In this document: positions 61,527-64,000 of the stretch, piece by piece | How positions within the stretch are numbered: position 1 is the first letter of the stretch | How the letters are laid out: each line of letters starts with the position of its first letter | Assembly: GCA_016795285.1 (NCBI GenBank) | Contig: JAEUIC010000018.1 | Location: 62,001-126,000 of the forward strand | DNA length: 64,000 nt | Direction of reading: 5' to 3' | Source: Planctomycetota bacterium | GTDB lineage: Bacteria; Planctomycetota; B15-G4; SIAN01 | Notes under the pieces: model-generated | Told to the model about the DNA's origin: nothing | The model's input: only the letters and a program-made list of their open reading frames with translations | The model's database searches: none | Position numbers and translations under genes: made by a program

Positions 61527-63155
61527 TCACCGTCGCACGCGCACCTCGTACTCGCCGTAGCGGCCGGCCGGCGCGAAGTCGCGGGCGAGCCGCTCGTCGA
61601 GCAGCGTCGCGCCGCTGCCGGGCAGGAGCGCCGCGCGCCGCTCGCGCAGCTCGGCGAAGCGCTCGGCGGGCCAGCCGACGTGCCAGAGCACCACGACGCG
61701 CACGTGGTCGAGGTCGGCGACGATCTCCTGCTGCGCGGCGGCGCGGTCGGCGATGGCGGGATGGAGCTCGGCGTAGCGGGTCGCCTGCGGGCGCTGCAGC
61801 AGCAGGTGGAGCCACGGCGCCGAGGTGAGCAGCACGTCGTGGCGGTGGAGGCCGATGAAGAGCGGCTCGCCCGGCGCAGCGAGCTCGTCGATGCGGCGCG
61901 CGAGCGCGGAGAGGGCGGCCGCGTCGCGAGCGGGGGCGCGGAGCAGCGTGGCGCCCGGCGCGTCGACCCAGGCGCCGTGGCGCGCGAGGTCGAGCGCGCG
62001 GACGGCGGCGCGCGCCGGCTCGATGGCGAGCGCGGCGACGTAGGCGAGCGCGAAGAGCGCGAGGCCGCCGCGGGCCGCGCCGCCCGCTCGGCGCGCCGCG
62101 CTGCCGGCCGCGGCGAGCAGCGTCAACGACAGCGCGGTGAGCGTCGCGAGGTGGGTGTTGATCTGCACGTGCGCCGCGGCGAAGAAGGCGAAGGCGGCGG
62201 CCGCCGCGGCGAGGAGCGCGGCACGCTGCGCCGCCGCGAGCCGGCGCCGCTCGATCCAGGCGACCAGCAGCGCGGCGATCGCGATCCAGAGCGGCGCGTG
62301 GTGGGTGAGCCAGCGGCCGATCGCCTCGAGCTGCTGCTGCGGGCCGCGCGCCGCGTCGAGCGCCGCGAGCAGCGTCGGGTAGCGCTCGGGGCGCGACAGC
62401 GCGAACTCGGTGAGCGGGAAGCGGACCAGCGCCTCCCACGCCGCACTGCCGCCCATCGACGCGACCGCCGCGACGCCGGCGCCGGCGACCAGCGCCGCGC
62501 CGCTCGCCACGCGCAGCGCCGTCGCGCGCGCCGCGGCCCCGCCCGCGCACAGCAGCGTGCCGAGCAGCGCAGCGGCGCAACCGTAGGCGGCGACGTCGTG
62601 CTTGCTCCACGCCGCCGCGCCGAAGCAGAGGCCGGCGAGCCAGCCGTCGCGCGCGCGGCCGTCCTGCAGCGCCGCCAGCAGCCGCTCGAACGCCACCGCC
62701 AGCAGCAGCAGCGCCGGATGCCAGCTGGTGAGCGTGGCCGCGAGGCGCCACTGGCTCGCCGCGAAGAGGAGCGCCGCCGCCGCCGCGAGCGACGGCGCGA
62801 CGCGCAGCCGCAGCAGCAGGCGCGTCAGCACGCCGCAGGCGCCGGCCAGCAGCAGCAGCGCCGCGACCGTGCCGACCAGCGTCGCGCGACCGAACAGCGC
62901 GAAGAGGCCGGCCAGCAGCCCGAAATGGCCGGGCGCGTACATCGTCCAGAAACCGCCGTAGGGGAGCCGTCCGTCGAGCCACGCCAGCGCGCCCGCGCCG
63001 CCGACCCCGCCCGGCACGCCGAACGGGGCGCTCGGCAGGAGCAGCAGGAGGGCGAGCAGCGCGACGCCGAAGGGACGTCGCCAGAGCGGGAGCGGCTTTG
63101 GGGGTGGCACGTCGATTCGCCGAAGAGGGGGCGGTGCGGGTCGCGTGCGCCGCAC
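61527..63155 (-). CDS. Polytopic membrane protein, possible GT-C glycosyltransferase
   Basis: Up to 542 residues with about eleven predicted membrane helices and a soluble C-terminal part of about 140 residues (ELAAPGEPLFIGLHRHDVLLTS, RVVVLWHVGWPAERF). Early in the chain is LDGRLPYGGFWTMYAPGHFGLLAGL, which resembles the first outer loop of GT-C family proteins, but the usual DE pair is not seen there. The rest is Ala/Leu-rich. The start is uncertain: GTG 63155 is adjacent to a -10-like TTTTAT on its strand, so the GTG at 63110 may be the real one (527 residues). It is divergent from the acyl-CoA dehydrogenase gene. Confidence 0.65.
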   Translation of the reverse strand: MRRTRPAPPPLRRIDVPPPKPLPLWRRPFGVALLALLLLLPSAPFGVPGGVGGAGALAWLDGRLPYGGFWTMYAPGHFGLLAGLFALFGRATLVGTVAALLLLAGACGVLTRLLLRLRVAPSLAAAAALLFAASQWRLAATLTSWHPALLLLAVAFERLLAALQDGRARDGWLAGLCFGAAAWSKHDVAAYGCAAALLGTLLCAGGAAARATALRVASGAALVAGAGVAAVASMGGSAAWEALVRFPLTEFALSRPERYPTLLAALDAARGPQQQLEAIGRWLTHHAPLWIAIAALLVAWIERRRLAAAQRAALLAAAAAAFAFFAAAHVQINTHLATLTALSLTLLAAAGSAARRAGGAARGGLALFALAYVAALAIEPARAAVRALDLARHGAWVDAPGATLLRAPARDAAALSALARRIDELAAPGEPLFIGLHRHDVLLTSAPWLHLLLQRPQATRYAELHPAIADRAAAQQEIVADLDHVRVVVLWHVGWPAERFAELRERRAALLPGSGATLLDERLARDFAPAGRYGEYEVRVRR

Positions 63156-63219
63156 GATAAAACGGCCGCGCTCCGCGCTCTCCGCCGCTCGGTGCCGCCC
63201 GCCCCTCGAAGGAACGTCC

Positions 63220-64000
63220 GTGGACCTCGACTTCAGCGACGAGCAACGCGCCTGGCACGACGCCGCCGTCGAGTTCGCGCGCCGCCACCTCGCGGGCGAC
63301 GCGATCGCGGCCGATCGCGACGAGACCTTCGACCACGCCGGCTGGAAGCGCGCCGCCGAGTTCGGCGTGCTGGCGATGCCGGTGAAGAAGGAGTTGGGCG
63401 GCCTCGGCCTCGCGATCGGCGAGGTGATCGCCGTGATGGAGGGGTTGGGCTACGGGGCGAACGACCAGGGGCTGCTCTTCTCGCTGAACGCCCATCTCTG
63501 GACCAACACGATGCCGCTGGTCCAGTGGGGGACGCCCGAGCAGCAGCGCCGCTGGCTGCCCGGCCTCATGGACGGCAGCTTGATCGGCGCCAACGGCGCG
63601 AGCGAGCCCGACTCGGGCAGCGACGTCTTCGCCATGCGCACGCGCGCGACGCGGCAGGGCGACGTCTACGTGCTGAACGGCACCAAGATGTTCGTCACCA
63701 ACGCGCCGGTCGCCGACCTGCTGGTCACCTACGCGACCATCGATCCGGCGCTCGGCTCGATGGGGGTGACCGGCTTCCTGGTCGACGGCCACGCGAAGGG
63801 GGTCACCGTCAGCCGCAAGCTCGCCAAGATGGGGCTGCGCACCTCGCCGATGGCCGAGGTCGTCTTCGAGGACGTGCGGGTGCCGGTCGCCGATCGGCTC
63901 GGTCGCGAGGGGCGCGGCGTCGCGGTCTTCGAGTCGTCGATGGAGTGGGAGCGCGGCTGCATCCTCGCCAGCTGCCTCGGCGCGATGCGCCGCCAGCTCG
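63220..64000 (+). CDS. Acyl-CoA dehydrogenase, C-terminal part outside window
   Basis: 260 codons are present, open to the window's end. The start is GTG 63220 with AAGGA six bases upstream. The N-terminal helical domain begins VDLDFSDEQRAWHDAAVEFARRH. FAD/substrate-region motifs are ANGASEPDSGSDV and NGTKMFVTNAPVADLLVTYA, then a beta domain (GFLVDGHAKGVTVSRKLAKMGLRTSPMAEVVFEDVRVP), typical of acyl-CoA dehydrogenases. The catalytic Glu lies in the missing C-terminal domain. The enzyme oxidises acyl-CoA at C2-C3. Relatives also act on carrier-protein-bound acyl groups in secondary-metabolite clusters, which cannot be ruled out. It is divergent from the membrane protein gene, with GATAAAAC between (63156-63163). 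Confidence 0.9.
   Translation, partial: MDLDFSDEQRAWHDAAVEFARRHLAGDAIAADRDETFDHAGWKRAAEFGVLAMPVKKELGGLGLAIGEVIAVMEGLGYGANDQGLLFSLNAHLWTNTMPLVQWGTPEQQRRWLPGLMDGSLIGANGASEPDSGSDVFAMRTRATRQGDVYVLNGTKMFVTNAPVADLLVTYATIDPALGSMGVTGFLVDGHAKGVTVSRKLAKMGLRTSPMAEVVFEDVRVPVADRLGREGRGVAVFESSMEWERGCILASCLGAMRRQL

Overview
This 64-kb window is very GC-rich bacterial chromosomal DNA, densely packed with genes on both strands. I see no transposase, integrase, phage gene, rRNA or CRISPR array. The gene content points to a Gram-negative (didermic) bacterium: lipopolysaccharide-kinase domains, an OmpA-type lipoprotein, a YejM/PbgA-like protein and several surface-glycan glycosyltransferases. Some genes look like those of Planctomycetota or a similarly deep high-GC lineage: a beta-helix secreted protein, a SUMF1-domain lipoprotein, a membrane-anchored excisionase-like protein, pyruvate phosphate dikinase, and an N-acylornithine-type arginine route. 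That lineage call is inference only.

Layout. 1-5.8 kb: envelope-glycan genes (a tandem two-domain LPS kinase, two glycosyltransferases, a Gfo/Idh/MocA oxidoreductase) with endonuclease III on the opposite strand. 5.8-9.2 kb: arginine-type block (N-acetylornithine carbamoyltransferase, a GNAT acyltransferase, a class-III aminotransferase). 9.3-16.5 kb: a secreted beta-helix protein, a degenerate NtrC-like regulator, RNase D, and glmS behind what reads as a glmS self-cleaving riboswitch. 16.7-20.7 kb (minus): pyruvate phosphate dikinase and a lipoprotein. 20.9-28.2 kb: type IV pilus motor operon (PilB-like, PilT, second PilB-like, PilC) ending in a membrane histidine kinase. 28.4-32.8 kb: small membrane proteins, an OmpA lipoprotein and a SUMF1 lipoprotein. 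32.8-40.3 kb: housekeeping run ksgA, dnaG, rpoD, a zinc-ribbon coiled-coil protein and selB. 40.3-42.3 kb: two small uncharacterised genes and tRNA-Pro(CGG). 42.3-47.1 kb: histidine kinase, canonical NtrC-type regulator and YejM-like membrane protein. 47.2-54.9 kb: an exported metallo-beta-lactamase/dehydrogenase fusion, a NifX-like protein, a B12-type radical SAM enzyme with a carrier/recognition-like tail, two tiny related peptides, a GT-C membrane protein and a peroxiredoxin. 55.1-63.2 kb: a second glycan cluster. The right edge cuts an acyl-CoA dehydrogenase.

The candidates for something new are: (1) the radical SAM enzyme followed by two related small peptides, which looks like a ribosomal-peptide modification locus; (2) a chain of three five-codon minicistrons, each ending in UGA and overlapping the next start, that runs directly into selB; (3) the exported metallohydrolase-dehydrogenase fusion; (4) an NtrC-like protein altered at nearly every residue that phosphorylation and sigma-54 activation require; (5) the glmS ribozyme itself. 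Several genes also have a -10 box only 8-10 bases before the start codon, which suggests leaderless transcripts.
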